A stretch of 64,000 bases of DNA from Apium graveolens (lineage: Eukaryota > Streptophyta > Magnoliopsida > Apiales > Apiaceae), in assembly GCF_009905375.1 (NCBI RefSeq), contig NC_133649.1, positions 224,833,275 to 224,897,274 on the forward strand. Reading direction: 5' to 3'. The translations under genes were made by a program, and so were the position numbers. Positions 45,622 to 58,472 of this stretch are shown piece by piece (position 1 is the stretch's first letter; each line of letters begins with the position of its first letter). The notes beneath the pieces are model-generated. The model saw nothing but the letters and a program-made list of their open reading frames with translations, ran no database searches and was not told the origin of the DNA.

Positions 45622-46851
45622 TTAATCTACGGAGTTCACCAAAAGCGTACCTGCAATCACACTTGGATTCTGTACTGCTTCTTTCATGGTCATGTTAAAA
45701 GTCCTTGCTCTGGGTTGATTTGGCGGTGGTGGCGGAGGTAATGCCAATACTTTCGGAATACTGGCTGCCATTGTTGGTCCTTTACAATTCCTAGCGATAT
45801 GCCCTCTCCTTCCGCATTGATAGCAAGTGATTTCTGTTGTTTTTCCTGTCGGACATTCATTAGAGTAGTGCCCTTTCTGCTTGCATTTGAAATATGTCAC
45901 ATCTGCTTTAATACATACGCCGTTATACTTGCGTCTACAAGTTTTGCAATATGGCACTAGAATCTTAACAATTCCCTGTTGTTTGGAGGCTTGGAAACGA
46001 TTACCTGCTTTTTGTGTACCCTGTCCTATCCTTTTGAAATTCAAATTTGCCCGGGCTTGAAATCCCGGCTTCCTGCTGAAACGGTCTTGGAAACTTCCCT
46101 GTCCTCTGTCTCGTTGAGATCTTTCACTTTCCCCTTCGATGATCAAAGCTTTCTGGACTACAGTGGTATATGTTGCTAATTCAAAAACTGCAACTTGTCC
46201 GCGTATCCATGGTCGTAATCCCTCTTGAAATCTCTGCACTCGTTTCTCTTCAGTGTCAACCTGTTCCGGAACAAACCTAGCCAACTCATTAAATTTGGCT
46301 TCATACTCTGTCACAGACATACTTCCCTGCTTCAGCTCTAAAAACTTTATCTGCATCTGATTTCTTACGTAGCGAGGAAAATGCTTCTCTAAAAATAATT
46401 CTTTGAACCTATCCCAAGCAATAACATCTTCACCTTCTAAAGCCTTTTTAGATTCCCACCAATAATTTGCCTCTCCCTTCAACAAGTAACTAGCAAAATC
46501 AGTCTTCTGGTCCTCACCTACCTTCACTAGTACAAAAGCTTTCTCTATTTCCTTTAACCAGGTGGTAGCTTTAATAGGATCAGTAGACCCATCAAATTCT
46601 GGAGGTTTAACTGACTGAAACTGCTTAAAAGTAATAACAGGTTGAGGCTCAGGACGAGGTGGTTGTGGTAACATTTGTTGTTGTATCTGCTGTTGCTGAT
46701 GCTGCATCTGCTGTTGCTGATGCTGCATCTGCTGCTGCATCATTACCATCTGTTGTTGTATCAGATGGAACATTTGGTTCATGGTTTCATTAGTCTGGCC
46801 TTCAAAATTGTTGTTAGAGGTCTCAGCCCTAGTCTTTCTTTTTGGTGCCAT
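45622..46851 (-). pseudogene. gag: Gypsy-2 gag, apparently full length
   Basis: The ATG at 46851 lies in good context (A at -3, G at +4) and is followed by a basic start. Residues 31-60 are glutamine/methionine-rich, encoded by a 21-bp tandem repeat (46675-46745). The Ty3/Gypsy capsid region spans about 80-240 (KPPEFDGSTDPIKATTWLKE). Two zinc knuckles follow: the first (about 320-333, FKCKQKGHYSNEC) lacks its first cysteine, the second (C343, C346, H351, C356) is complete. The 409-residue frame ends with TAA immediately before the protease, in the same frame. In this group gag and pol are usually one frame, so the stop is more likely a mutation than a programmed signal. Gag itself could still be made; it is labelled pseudogene because the gag-pol frame is interrupted. 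Confidence 0.88.
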
Positions 46852-47384
46852 CTTTTTTTGATAATAAAACAGGTGATATTTATTTAACAGTTTAATAAAA
46901 AATTGACAGTATGTGATGGAAACAATTTATCCTGTATTAATAACATGGTTTATTTAAAGAAAACAATTACTAAATGTAAAAACTAGAAATGTAAACAGTT
47001 AAATAAAATGTTTATTCTTTTTCTTTTCTGTTTCTTTCTTTCTCTCTCTCTTTTTTTATTTTCAACAAGAATTATAGTATAAAAGACTGTAAAGCAATAA
47101 AGTGAAATTAAATGCTGTAAAACTGGAAAGACTGAAATTTAAATAAAAGATATTTGAAAAGTTCAGTTTATATATATATATGTGACACCAGCTTCAGGTG
47201 TAAATGCTTGATACAAAAAGTCTCGGGCTACTGGTCATCACTACGGCTACAAGTCACACTATCGCTACAAGTTAAACTACTACTACAAGTTAAACTACTG
47301 ATACACACATACACACTACTCACTAGGTTATACTATGCTGCCTCTATATACACATGTACTCTGGAGTCATCGTCTCAAACCATC
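46852..47384 (-). other. Spacer between Gypsy-2 upstream ORF and gag
   Basis: About 530 AT-rich bases without a coding frame. On the sense strand it holds a long purine-rich tract (about 47060-47010, mostly A and G). Such tracts can help internal ribosome entry in plants, but that is speculation here. Confidence 0.5.
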
Positions 47385-48119
47385 TCAGAACCCAGGCGGA
47401 ATACGCCTAAGCTCCTCTTTAAGTGCCTGGACTAAAGTCTGTGCCAAGCGGAATATCCGATAGAACTCTACAAAAGAAGGAGGTCCATCATGGGTCAACT
47501 CATCAAGCTCCCAAGTAGCGCTCATCAATACTGACTGTAGTCGCTGCCTCATGTAGTAATCTGGCTGTAGGGCTGCTAACGGTCCTCTGTCCCTCTGATC
47601 AAACAGATGCATAATCTCTCAACACTGTGCCCGCCAATACTCCATATCATCCCTCATAACTCTATACTCATGGTATGGTACCATATGCGGTTGAGCAATC
47701 TGACCTACTGACTCCTGGGAAGGAACCCTCGGAATACCTGCACCCGGCTGTGGTAAACCTAACTGTAGATCCACATCATGCTCTCCCATCCCCTCGACTG
47801 GAATCATCTGAACTATGTCCGGCTCTGGGGCATGCACTGGTATAGGAGGTAACAATGGTAGTGGTGGTAATTCCTGCTCAATACCTGGTATAAACTGATA
47901 CTCAATAGGTAAAGGAACTATCGGCTCGAAGAACTCAAAAGGATCAAACATCTCTATGGAGTCATGAACTATCCCCTGAACTGGTGGTACCGGCTCCCGT
48001 GGTAATGGTGGTGGAGGTGGTAGAGGAGGAAACATATACTCAGATACTGGAGGTATAACTGGTGCTGCTGGCCCAGTGACTGTCCTCTCAGAAGATGAAG
48101 AATAACCAGAAGATGCCAT
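47385..48119 (-). pseudogene. Gypsy-2 proline-rich ORF upstream of gag, one internal stop
   Basis: The ATG at 48119 (MASSGYSSSSERTV) is the first of the frame. The apparent upstream extension begins with a TTG only. The N-terminal 130 residues are proline-rich and acidic (PPLPPPPPLPREPVPPV, LPLLPPIPVHAPEPD). The C-terminal part is helical: EYRVMRDDMEYWRAQC, an in-frame TGA (47621-47619), then EIMHLFDQRDRGPLAALQ, YYMRQRLQS and a leucine-rich end. Total 244 codons if the TGA is read through. Position, length and layout match the Gypsy-1 ORF at 23349-24113, and YxM followed by an arginine-bearing helix is shared. No known domain is recognised. It lies about 180 bases from the PBS. Confidence 0.65.
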
Positions 48120-48296
48120 CTGATAATATACCAAAGAAAAGAAAAGGTCACTAAATAATTCTAAGATTTATATTTCCCTATTCTAATCTGGCCTAAATCC
48201 TAATACTATTCTTCCTAACTTGACTGTCCCTATCTTATGTGATCTCCCTATCCTATCTTAGTCCTAATGTTCTTGTTTTCAGGGACCAAACCTACA
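48120..48296 (-). other. Gypsy-2 leader between PBS and first ORF
   Basis: About 180 bases, no gene and no obvious structure. Confidence 0.4.
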
Positions 48297-48308
48297 GCTC
48301 TGATGCCA
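48297..48308 (-). promoter_or_regulatory. Primer binding site of Gypsy-2 (variant tRNA-iMet)
   Basis: The minus strand reads TGGCATCAGAGC, one base different from the usual iMet PBS found in the other elements. It lies three bases from the 5' LTR at 48312. Confidence 0.85.
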
Positions 48309-50607
48309 AACTGTAACGCCCTCCAGACCCGGGGTATAAGTCTGGGGGTTACGAGCTAATCACCAAACCTGTACAGGCTTATTAATGAATAATAAAGAAA
48401 TGAAATTAAACCCCTTTCTCACTAACCAGGACCTTTTTAGGTTGAAGTATGAAAACAAGAACCACTAACTATTTTATTACAAACCAACACTTAAAATCTC
48501 ACAAACTCTCTTTATTACAAACCATCGTCTAATTTATTTTTAAACTAAGTTCAGTTTTTATTCAAACACACGTATTATCTATCAACACTCCACCTACTCG
48601 GGCAACTCAAAGCTTTCTTCCTGAATTGGGATCAACACCTTGGGTATGAGAGGATCCCGAGGCTTGACCCGCTTTTTTACCACTCGTGTCCTGATAGGTT
48701 TCATATTCCTTCTTAACTGAAAATAATAAGGTGAATAACAACAAAAAGGGGTGAGCCAAAATTGCTCAACAAGTCCACAAAATATAAACAGTGCTAAAGC
48801 ATTATAATTGAATCCGTAACCCAGGTATATCTGCAAAGATATAACCTCATAAGAATTGAAAGAAGGCCATTACTGGCGAATGTAAACGAACTAAACTGGA
48901 CTCAAGTTCACAACTATACCCTGCTGATCAGTCAGGATACAGTGCAGATCTATATCTCACTATATAGATCCCATCGGGCACCCAGGCACTACGACCCGTT
49001 TCAAGGATCCGGTTATGTCCCGATCCTTAGGATTAAGTAGACTTAATCCCAAAAAGTAGTGTTATCCAGTCCCTGAAATAGCAACCGGAACAATCGGTAT
49101 GCTTTGGTATATTCTAATCACCAGAATATATCAATAATTGTGAGTAACAATTGGAATATGAATAATAAATTCAAATGAAAAGAATAATTCAAGAATCGAA
49201 CTGAGATATGAATAAAGAAATTAAAGGAATACAAGCGTAATAAGAATTTGAAATGAATATTACTATTCTGAAATTAGAATAGGGAAGAAACTTGCCTTCT
49301 GCGCGACTTACTGCAATTAAATCACTTATGTCTATCCCTTACTTGACCTTCCTTGCTGGCTTAGCTTCTGTTAGCAAAATAGACTGATTAAGTCATCTTG
49401 TACTTTAATTTGCATCTTGAATTGACTTCATTTCGTTCCTATTATCTACCCATGCGCTTATAACTGACTCTTATATTACATATAAGCAAGTAAGACTCGA
49501 TTAATCACATAATACACATAAGCACATAAGCACATAATCATTTTTATAGTTAAAATAATTTTTAGAATCAAAATCGACTCGCTGATTGTTCCGTTGATCA
49601 CCTTCTGCTTCATTTCCCATTTTTTTCGGAATTTTTCAGACTCGTCTCGGCGCGTATTTCGACTGATAATCAAGCAATCAATAAAGTCAACTAATTTCGA
49701 GAAGAAATTAGGTCTTCATATTATTTTTAATAAAAAGAATTCATTTTTCTGAGTTAAATGGTTTTCGTTTCACTCGAATCGGGTTAACGGTTGAATTATT
49801 ATCAATTAAACACTTATAATTCAATTTATTATTCAATATAAATAATTATTATAACCTTTTAAATCCTAAAATAATTTTTTTAAATAATTATTTAAGAAAA
49901 TCAAAGTCAAAAATAATTTTTTTTATACTTTTAGGAGTTAAAACGAAGAAGTTATGATTTATTGAAAATTATGTGATTAATTATCGAAATAATTAATCAC
50001 TTCTTAAATATTTAATAAATACATAACAAATAAATAATTAATAATTAATAATTAATTATTTAATAATTTAAAATAATTAATCCCTAATTATTAGGATTAA
50101 TCATAATTTATTATTATAATTTATACGATTCAATCGATTATCGTTATTTAATTATACGATACGAATAATTATTACGGTATTCTTCGAATAATTATCGCTC
50201 GAATAATAATTTTTAATTATCGAATCACTACTCGTATAGATACGAGTTACACGTAATATTCACTAATTATCGGATTATTAATCGTATTATTTAATCCTTA
50301 TTTATTAATTAATTACCTAATTATTAATTAATTACCTAATTATTAATCAATTAGATAACTAATAAATAATTAGATAAATAATTAAGTAATTAAATAAATA
50401 ATTAAATTCAAATTTCTAAATTAATAAAATAATTCAGACATTATTTACAAAACTATTTTAAATTTTTAAATCTAATTTTTATTTGATTTTTATAATTATT
50501 AAAAACTGATTTTAATATACTAAAATATAATTAATTAATAAAATTTGCAGAAACAGAATTCTGGAAGTCAGGTTGGGAATTCTAGGATCAAACTCGGTTC
50601 AACAATC

Positions 50608-50997
50608 TCAGGAAAACGGGTTGGAACCCGGGTTTTCGGGTCGCTGAAGAACAGCCGCCGTGTTGCCCAGAAATCGGCGCCGGCGAGCTGTTTCCGGCGA
50701 GCCCAATTCGAACGTACAGGTCATTGGTTCTGCAAGATTTTTGTTCCGTTCAATTCCATGTGGCTGCAGCAACACAACCCTGCCGTTCTCCTTCAGCTCC
50801 GTCACCTCAGTCGCCTTCTCCGGCCAAAAACGTAACAACGCCGGCGAGCTCGATGTCCAAGTCCGGCGAACTCCAGTCGGGGTCAAAACACCACTATTCG
50901 AATCGATTTTTATATGAATTTCACTCAGAATCTCACCAACAACACAACCAAACCAACAACACAACCTGATAATCACTAGAACCAATTTTCCGATCAA
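50608..50997. other. GC-rich block in the Gypsy-2 5' LTR
   Basis: Copy of 40776-41165. The 129-codon minus-strand frame is open here too, with several amino acid differences, but it has no ATG start. Confidence 0.5.
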
Positions 50998-51524
50998 ACC
51001 AAGAAATTTTTCCGGCCAAACTCCGTTTTGCTTCCTTCGTACACAGAAAATTACAATCTATAGCTTAAAATAAAGCTTAGAGTATACACAATCAAACCCC
51101 TATAACCAAAATAACCTCAGAATCATGTAACTTCAAAAATGAATCAAAATAAAATGATAAAAACTTGAAACTAAGAATTACTGTCTAGAACATAACTCCG
51201 ATCAATTAAATAGCACAAATCAATTGTAAATAAGTATAGGAAACTATACCAAGCATCAAAATCAACCCAGAACCCCAGAATCAAAAACGCCTAAATCAAA
51301 CATAAACCCTAAAAATATGAATTGAAAATCAACGTAATAAAACACAAAATTGATGATAGAATTGGAAAGTAGGGATCAAGAGCTTTCGATTGAGTACTCA
51401 CATGTTTGATTTGGAGATTAGAATCACTGTCAAATCTTTGCTTGAAATCAAGAACTCAAGAACCCTAATTTCTGAATTTGGGAATTAATTTGCAGAATTA
51501 TGAATTAATTAATAATAATCAGGG

Positions 51525-51532
51525 TATTTATA
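51525..51532 (-). promoter_or_regulatory. TATA box of the Gypsy-2 promoter
   Basis: The minus strand reads TATAAATA in the 5' LTR. The same sequence is at 41693-41700 in the 3' LTR. Confidence 0.6.
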
Positions 51533-52123
51533 GTATGAAAAATAATACACCTAAATAAAATTAAGGGGCTAATTATACATTTAATAAAAATATTTGGCCC
51601 TAATTTTTATAATTTTGGGTATTAAAATTTAATTTATAAATATTTTATATATACAATATATATACCAAAAATTCCCAAAAATTGTGAATAATTCAAAAAT
51701 ACAAAGAAATGGTATAAATAAAAGTCCTATAATTTTATAAAAATAAAAATGTGATTTTTGTGGGGTTTTTAACACCCAATGGGGCCCGGAAAAGTCATTT
51801 TTCGTAAAACGAGAAAATTTATAAAATATCTAGATGTTCAGAATATTGCGATTGTAAAAGCCGTTTGATGAAAAATAAGGCCCATTATTTTATTTGAAAT
51901 ACTGGCTTTAAAATCATTATTTGGGTTGTAAAGCGTTTCGAATGAAACCTTTGAATACGATATAAAACATCTGAAAAATACCTTAAAAATACAGAAATGA
52001 TACAGAATACACGTAGCATGTAACAATTAGGGTTTAACAGATAATCACACATAACTGACATATTAATACACATATTTTATTATAAATATGATATAATACA
52101 ACGTAAATTTCCCGGTCGTTACA

Positions 52124-52128
52124 GGAAC
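52124..52128. repeat. Target site duplication of Gypsy-2, right copy
   Basis: GGAAC, identical to 38481-38485. Confidence 0.93.
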
Positions 52129-52600
52129 GACTACAAAGCTTTGTACGGAAGAAAGAATCGTTCTCTCTTAGGTTGGGAAAGAATTGGTAAACGGAGGATA
52201 CTGGACCATAGTCGAGTCAACAGACCAAAGGAATTCCTAGAACTTATCAGAACCCGGCTAGTGGCAACCCAAGATGAACAATAGAGATATGCAGACCAGA
52301 ACTATAAAGATAGAAAGTACGAAGTAACATACCAAGTATTGTTGAAAGTACCTCCCGAGGAGGGAGTGATGAGATTCGAAAGGGAAAGAAATGTTGAACC
52401 CAAGATTTATTGAACCGGTTGAAGAATTAAAGGACTAAGAAAGTTGACTTATAAAGTAGCACCATCGTCGAACGGTCGCCAAGTTTAAAACGAATACCAC
52501 GAATCGAGGTTAGGAAATTTAAACGTCAACTCCAAACATATGATTGAAAACGAGCTAACAAACTCACAGCCAGACTTAGCGTATGACGAGTAACGTGTAG
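52129..52600 (+). pseudogene. pol: Gypsy-3 integrase C-terminal relic
   Basis: Plus-strand translation directly after the Gypsy-2 duplication gives YKALYGRKNRSLLGWERIGK, matching the YEALYGRKCRSPVHWDEVGE block of Gypsy-2, followed by RYADQNYKDRKYEV. It joins the relic ending at 38480. Stops follow after about 100 codons. The region 52601-52767 shows no readable domain. Confidence 0.8.
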
Positions 52601-52767
52601 AGAGGTCATAGGTCTACAAGAACGAGTACCCGAAAATATATTTGAAGGAGGAGTAAAACTTTTATGAAGAGATCAAATACTGCAAAGCCAACGTGAGAAT
52701 TCGAGGTTGTCATGTGAGAAGCATATCCCTGCCTGTTTCTAAACTGATTCCGGGATGAAATCCTTTT

Positions 52768-52780
52768 AAGGGGGGAAGAC
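52768..52780 (+). other. Polypurine tract of Gypsy-3
   Basis: AAGGGGGGAAGAC precedes TGTAAG of the 3' LTR. The upstream TGATTCCGGGATGAAATCC block resembles that of Gypsy-1. Confidence 0.85.
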
Positions 52781-54446
52781 TGTAAGAACCCAAATTTTTG
52801 ACATCAGTAAAAGACCTTTATGAATAGTAATATAATAACTCGAATTTTTGAGACCTTGTAAAATGCTTAATGAATAGTAACCCTGATAGACGGGAAAAAC
52901 TTTTTAGCCCACACTATGTTGTGCATGAGAAATTGAGTTTAGGAGTTGATAACATGATTATACGTACCAAATAAGTGTATATAAACGCCATTAGTTTTTG
53001 AAGAAAATGAACTTTGAAGAATTACCGTATCTATGAACCACCGAGTATTACGGGAATCACAATATAATTGCGAATTTAAAACCCTACGGATTTATATCCA
53101 AGAAAGATACTTCAAAACATAAAGAATAAATACGAAAGGATTTACGCCGTGAACCGTTTACGAGAAATCATTACAAAATGATTAAGCGACCGAACAAATG
53201 CGTAAACGATTAAATAAATGTATCGAACTAACTAACCATGGTAGAAAAGTAACCATGGTTACTTTATCAAATAGTAAGCTAGAGATGTAGGAATGATCAT
53301 CCAAGGCTAAGAATAGTGAGCTAAAACCTAAAAGGCCAACTAGGTTAGCTTGTAATCTAGGAATGCTAGCTAGAATTTTCCAAATATTTGCCAACATAAA
53401 TCTATCCTAGGACATATACTAGAGAATAAACAATCAACCACAAGCAATCTTTCAAGAGAAGCATTCAAGAAGCAGCAAACTCTCTCTCTCTCTCTCACAT
53501 AAAACACCATGCTGATTTTCAAGAACACCATGGAGAGAAAAATTCATATATCATGTTCTACTCATTCAAAAATCACCAAATTTTTACCAAACCTCTCTCA
53601 TATCATGGGTAAGTCACGCACTAAATTTCATGCCCATCCATGAAGGTCTTGATTTTATAAAAATGTTTAAAGTTGAGGGTGAATAGTAACTCCGAAAATC
53701 ACTTACTTGTTTTCTTGATTTTTCATGAAAGTTTAAGGCTCCTAAAGCTAGACCAAGGCTTCATCAAGGATATTAGGACTTTATTAAGTATTAACAAGCT
53801 TTAAGAAAGGTATAAACATTCATCCAAACTTTGTTTAAGTTTTAAGTTTCAAGAAAAGTAAGGATCTAGGATATCAGTATGGTTTTGATGATTGATTTGA
53901 TATTATCTTGATGTTTAGTTAATTAGTTTAAGCTTGATGATTGTTGCCTCAATAACATGATTTTCTTGAGAGGAGTTATTGTTGAGATGATGATTTGATG
54001 ATTGTTGATGGTGGTATAATGATTTAAGACGTAAACGAAACTCGAATCGTAATCGTAACCTCGTTAAAATGAACAAAACTAAACGTAAGTTTCTGCAGAA
54101 GTTCCCGAATGTATACACTGTAATTTCTTGAAAAGTGAGACTTGGTTATGATAAACAATGTTATGAGAATCGTTTGGGCACTTGAATCGCTTGATTTCAA
54201 TTTACGGATCAAAAGTTATGACCGTTTTAGTAAAAGGGATTTACGCGACAAAACTGTTACAAATTACGAACTTTTTAAATATAAATGATCGACTTAAATA
54301 TATTTAAAAATTATGAAATTTTTACAGAGAGTAATAAATAGAGTTTATTAAGTTTCATAAAAATTTTAAGTAAAAATGTTGATTTTTCAATTTTATAAAA
54401 ATATCGAAGCCGAGGTCGCGCGGAGTACGAACGTCAAAAACAACCC

Positions 54447-54748
<302 letters not shown>

Positions 54749-57198
54749 TGATATGTTTTAAATTTTGTCTATATTGCGTATGCGAAAACGGTGCATCAAT
54801 TGAGTTAACGGTTTGAGAGATATTAACGTTTTAGTGAAAGCGGTTTGAATAGTAAAACTCCGTAGTTGACCGAACTTTTGAAATACGTTTCACCTAATTA
54901 AATTCATTTTATCAAAATGAAAATTTTAGGATAAATATTACAAGAACTCAAGAAGCTCCTCTAGGTGGTTTCGTATTAAAATATTAAATTTACGATTTAT
55001 TAAAAATAATAGAGTGCGAGTCGCGTAATAGTAATATTCGGTAAAGTCAAATCTAGAAGACCACTTTGACCGTCCGTTTCGACCAAGGAGTGATACTTAT
55101 TTCGAGTCGGTCGAACAATGAAAATTATGAAGTATTGAAATTATTAGAAATATAAGTTGGTGATGAGAGTAGAAATACTGATTAAGATTATGATGTTTGT
55201 TGATTAGAAAGCCAGAAAAGAGAGGAAGTCGGGAAACGTATCTTGGACTCCAGGCAAGTTTTCAAACCCTACATTTTAAAATTATTGTGTTGTGTTTGTT
55301 TTCAAATAAATGCTATATATACATATTGTGGTATTATGATATATTACGAATTATGATATATAATATCGTACTATATATTACTGATTTTGGTATATGATTA
55401 TTACCGAATTTCAATCAATAACGCTAGAGAGTAGCGTTGTATATTTTAGACCGAGGGTCGGTCATTATAATTTTATGAAAACCCAGAAGTATTCCGGAGG
55501 TGTTTTATTTAAGAATGTTAACGCTATAGTAGAGCGTGATGTATAAGTTGTAAGACCGAGAGTCGGTCAGTTTTTATGAAGTATAAACCCGGGAATCATC
55601 CCGAAGATATTTTGGACGATCAATAGTCCGCACTTATTTTATTCCAAGGGACTCGATGTCCACTTGCAAAGTATTAAGTACCTCGAATTTTATTTAAAAA
55701 TGATTTCTAAAGATCGTATTCCCTCAACACTATTTAATTACCCGAGCAATGAATATTATTTCAGATATTCATTTAAGAAGGGAGAAGTATTCTCCAACGT
55801 TTTATTTTATTTTAAAACCAATTATTTTATATTTATTAAAGATTAATATAATTACTTCAACATAAATTAGTTGAGAAATATTATTTCAAATATTCTTTTA
55901 AAGAAGAACTATTCGAGGTTTAATTATTTAATAATTGTTATTTAATTATTCAGTATTTATTAAATGATTTAATATCATTTATAAATCATAAAACCTATTT
56001 TAAAATATTTTCCGAGTTTCAGAAAATCATACTAATACTTTCAGATCATCGAAGAATATTATCTCGACATACCTTATATATTTTGACTATAGTTTCAAAA
56101 GAAACTTCCCCTTATTTATTTATCTGCTGACAACGGTTAACTCACATCCTTAGTACTTCCTCCGGACATTCTCGGAAGTACATATATATACATACAAATC
56201 AAAGTGTACCTATCAACAAGCAATATGCTTGGGGAACAATATAAGTTCCAGATATATGATGGGATTCTTACAAGGACAAGGAGGGGTAGACTCTAGTACT
56301 TCGTGGACTGGGGAGACTACCAATTTACTACCACATGAGAAGGTATCTTATATACTGACGAACATGTGGAGTATGCGTACCTGAGAGGGATGGACGCAAA
56401 ACTGTGTCTTGAGAGGGATAGACACGAAGTGTGTACCTGAGAGGGATGGACACAGAAAAGGCCCGAATGCGTCCAGGGTGATAACCGATAATAAAAAGGG
56501 AATCATCCTTCTACTAGTAGAAAAGGTTACTATTTCCGTAGTACGACTGAGCATCATATGCGGTGGCTCCAGTGAATGTCCTATTCTTCCAATTGGAATT
56601 GTGATGCAATACCGTAACCCAAGCCTATGTGCTGGGTTTCCTATTATGGTATTCGCAGGATAATAAGTCCACAAAAGAATTGTTTTCTAAAGAAGGTGTG
56701 TATCACCGAGGAAAACTATTTTTGAATAAATATATTTATCATATATGGAATTATTCTTGAATTTCTCATATAATCTTTTCCTACTGTACATTATTATGGC
56801 TGAGCATTATTGCTCACTCTTGCTTTCTTTAAATGTTACAACACAACAGATAACCAGTATGCCGGATTGGGACTTAATCGTTTGCAGTCATGGGGAGAAT
56901 CTCTGGTAGCTTTGTCTCAGGTGGGCCAGAGTATCAAATAGGTATAAGATATCAGTCGTAATTATTGTAAATTCATGTAGAGGTTACGAATAATTGTTTG
57001 AGATCCTGTAAAGTACATTTGAGTTTTAGTAATAGATGATACTTGTTGTACATCATTTCTAAGGCTATAACTTGTGAGTGTGTGAGATTGGGGGTCTGTA
57101 ATATGGAATTATCGGATTATTGAGTTAATGCAGGTTACACATGATTAAAGGATTGCGTGACGACCCAGATTCAGGACCCCGGATTTGGGGGCGTTACA

Positions 57199-57203
57199 CA
57201 AGG
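57199..57203. repeat. Target site duplication of Gypsy-3, right copy
   Basis: CAAGG, identical to 29717-29721. Confidence 0.93.
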
Positions 57204-58440
57204 TGTTTCTGTGTAACTTCTTCAAGAGGTTTGCCAGTCAATAAAAATGGATCTCTTGTAAGCACTTCAATTCCTGTCTTGATTTTGGCTTCTTCAGAAC
57301 CCAATCCAGCTCTGTCTCTTGCTTCTCTGGCTTTCAATCCAACAGTTATGAAATCAGATAGCAGCTGGCTTTTCTTAGGATATGATGGATTAACATTCTT
57401 CCATAGGAGTTTTCTCTTATCAGTAAATGTCAATATACTCAAATCAACTTGAGCACTGTCAGAGGTTGATATCTTGATGACTTGATCAGAATTTGCTGTT
57501 CCTTCTGTAGCTTGCTGTCCTTCATTCTGAATAACTTGAGCTGTGTCAGAGGTTGTTTTAGATTCTTCAGTTATCTTCCTTCTCTTCAGATTTTGAACAG
57601 TTTCATCTACTGCAGCAGCATCATCAAATACTTGAACCAGTTTGCATACAGGTTTCATCAGGATTTGAGGAATCTTTATCTCCTGTGGCTTTGTTGGTTC
57701 ATCAATATTTCCTTTCCCTTTATCTTTGGGATCATTTTCAACTTGTGATCTTATCTTGGGCTTAGATGCCTCAGAAATTGACTTCTCCTTGATCACAAAG
57801 CCTTTTGCTTTAGGCCTAGGAGGTTTCATTGCATCAGAAGGTTTAGACTTAAGATTTGTCTTCTCAGCTGCAAATCTAGCTTCTTCCTCCTTTAAATTCT
57901 CTAAATCCATTCCAGGATTATGTTTGAGAAATAATCTTCTAGCAATTTCCTCATCAAGTTTCTGAATTTTAGGATCTTTGTAGTAGATAGTAGTCTGCTT
58001 TCCCTTGAGCTTCAGAGTTTGCAAGAACTTCTGAGAGTCTTGACTTTCAGCTTGAATCAGAACATCAGAACTTGATATCAGATTTTGATTATCAGAACTT
58101 GCTATCAGAGCTTGAGTTTGAGCAGCTTCAGAACTTGTCTTCTTCTGTTCAGAAGATTTGCTAGCATCATAAATTAGTTTCCTTGAAGAAACTTTGCTGC
58201 TTTGCCCTCGACCTTTGCCCTTGCTAGGGTTTCCCTGGTCATCCCCTTTATCATCTTTCTTTTTCAGTATTTGAGTAGGTGAACATTTGGACTTAACTAC
58301 CTTCTCACCCTTTTTTGGCATCATCTGGTAGTAGGAGAGAGAGAAGAATTTCTACTGAAGATTGAATTTCATTGAGCTTGTTGAGAGGCTTGATTCTGCA
58401 GGACCTCAGTAATTTGGGCCTGTTGCTTTTCTTGAACTTT
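57199..58440 (-). pseudogene. SIRE-A accessory ORF, N-terminal part
   Basis: The minus-strand frame opens at a double ATG (58324) and runs to the Gypsy-3 insertion, about 373 codons. It is lysine- and serine-rich and low in hydrophobic residues. It begins with a basic stretch (MMPKKGEKVVKSK) and contains repeated Ser-Ser-Asp/Glu motifs and a charged helix (LKEEEARFAAEKTNLKSK). It ends with a conserved-looking block (KLLWKNVNPSYPKKSQLLSD). Upstream, in other frames, 58440-58325 still reads as coding (QQAQITEVLQNQASQQAQ, then LNEIQSSVEILLSLLLPDDA), so the ATG at 58324 is probably not the ancestral start; two frameshifts, one at an A-run (58312-58317), lie between. With 29148-29716 it forms one 565-codon frame. 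No known domain is recognised. Confidence 0.7.
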
Positions 58441-58470
58441 CCCCCTTCTATAATGTTGTGTGACCTAACA
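58441..58470 (+). repeat. SIRE-B 5' LTR, last 30 bases only
   Basis: CCCCCTTCTATAATGTTG through CCTAACA matches the SIRE-A LTR end. To the left the sequence is SIRE-A coding sequence in opposite orientation, so nearly the whole 5' LTR is missing and with it the promoter. Confidence 0.85.
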
Positions 58471-58472
58471 AG

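Larger units (their letters stand above)
38486..52123 (-). mobile_element. Gypsy-2, chromodomain-type Ty3/Gypsy element with recognisable gag-pol
   Basis: The 13.6-kb element has LTRs of 3807 and 3812 bp, GGAAC duplication, PBS next to the right LTR and polypurine tract next to the left LTR, so it reads on the minus strand. Order: upstream proline-rich ORF, gag, protease, RT, RNase H, integrase, chromodomain-like tail. RT before integrase defines Ty3/Gypsy, and the tail fits the Tekay-like chromovirus group. Stops, one RT frameshift and an integrase deletion make it non-autonomous. It is inserted in the integrase relic of Gypsy-3. Confidence 0.96.
48312..52123 (-). repeat. Gypsy-2 5' LTR (3812 bp)
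   Basis: Pair of 38486-42292. The minus-strand promoter is well marked: TATAAATA at 51532-51525. A GTGAGT donor-like motif lies at 51401-51396 about 95 bases after the likely transcript start, and AAGGCAAGTT lies at 49298-49289. If the TATA assignment is right, U3 is only about 600 bases and most of the LTR is transcribed leader. Confidence 0.96.

Noticed and set aside
57141..58324. Plus-strand frames opposite the SIRE-A ORF (for example 57141-57452, 57482-57748)
   Set aside because: They are antisense shadows of the long minus-strand frame.
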